Assembly (NCBI GenBank): GCA_040954595.2
Contig: CM082587.2
Location: 10,540,001-10,604,000 of the forward strand
DNA from: Balanoglossus misakiensis
Taxonomy: Eukaryota; Hemichordata
Reading direction: 5' to 3'
Length of the DNA stretch: 64,000 nucleotides
The letters are not shown here. More notes on this DNA, generated by a model. It ran no database searches. It was not told the origin of the DNA and saw only the letters and a list, made by a program, of their open reading frames with translations. Positions within the stretch are counted from its first letter, which is position 1.

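Larger units (their letters stand above)
51816..62070 (+). mobile_element. piggyBac-like transposon, 10.26 kb, inserted in an expansin exon
   Basis: Flanked on both sides by TTAA (51812-51815 and 62071-62074), which occurs once in the undisturbed copy B exon. Ends are CCCT at both termini, with a subterminal inverted match (GAGTCCGTAGCAGACCGCC near 51829; its diverged complement near 62020). Contents: a ~139-bp tandem repeat, a transposase gene on the plus strand, a 4.68-kb nested palindrome, and a ~180-bp tandem repeat. TTAA target use and CCCT termini are piggyBac hallmarks. Confidence 0.92.

Overview
The window comes from a large, repeat-rich animal genome. It has phase-1 introns with GT/AG borders, extracellular modules (EGF, CCP/sushi, HYR, pentraxin/LamG, GCC2/GCC3), a CR1-like LINE, a Crypton, a piggyBac and many short foldback elements. 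The gene style and repeats suggest a marine invertebrate such as a lancelet, hemichordate or mollusc. I cannot fix the species from sequence alone.

Layout. Positions 1-9418 are a satellite of 86-bp and 82-bp monomers with higher-order duplications. Positions 9419-14610 hold broken LINE pieces, simple repeats and a 449-bp foldback MITE, with no convincing gene. From 16248 to beyond 64000 the minus strand carries one huge gene: 43 recognisable exons, about 9.4 kb of coding sequence (about 3,130 codons), with its 5' end outside the window. Exon borders and codon phases agree at nearly every junction. Read 5' to 3' (descending coordinates) the protein has: two tandem copies of [mucin-like Ser/Thr region + expansin-like two-domain module]; more mucin; an unnamed 'VPDYC' domain; CCP; HYR; CCP; a second VPDYC domain; three GCC2/GCC3 repeats; twelve EGFs; one pentraxin/LamG domain; HYR; CCP; an unnamed Cys-rich domain with a furin-like site; four GCC2/GCC3 repeats; two EGFs; a transmembrane helix; and an acidic cytoplasmic tail with an NPMY motif. 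The EGF/CCP/HYR/pentraxin/GCC2 part resembles SVEP1-type mosaic proteins. The expansin-like module (double-psi barrel plus CBM63-like domain) is unexpected in such a protein.

The gene as assembled is broken. Three unrelated transposons sit inside exons: a 10.26-kb piggyBac-like element in the first expansin C-terminal exon (TTAA on both sides), an apparently intact 4.1-kb CR1-like LINE in an EGF exon, and a Crypton in a CCP exon. In each case the two exon halves add up to a length that keeps the reading frame. There is also a 2-nt frameshift in the first mucin exon, a GT-to-AT change at one splice donor, and a 4-bp insertion with a compensating 1-bp deletion that creates a stop in EGF 11. This is either a very recent pseudogene, a loss-of-function haplotype, or a locus needing re-assembly.

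The piggyBac is itself interrupted by a 4.68-kb element whose 2.1-kb arms form a giant palindrome around a 417-bp unique core. Introns carry at least seven copies of a ~200-bp MITE ending in TACTGTAAAACGGG and several other foldback families.
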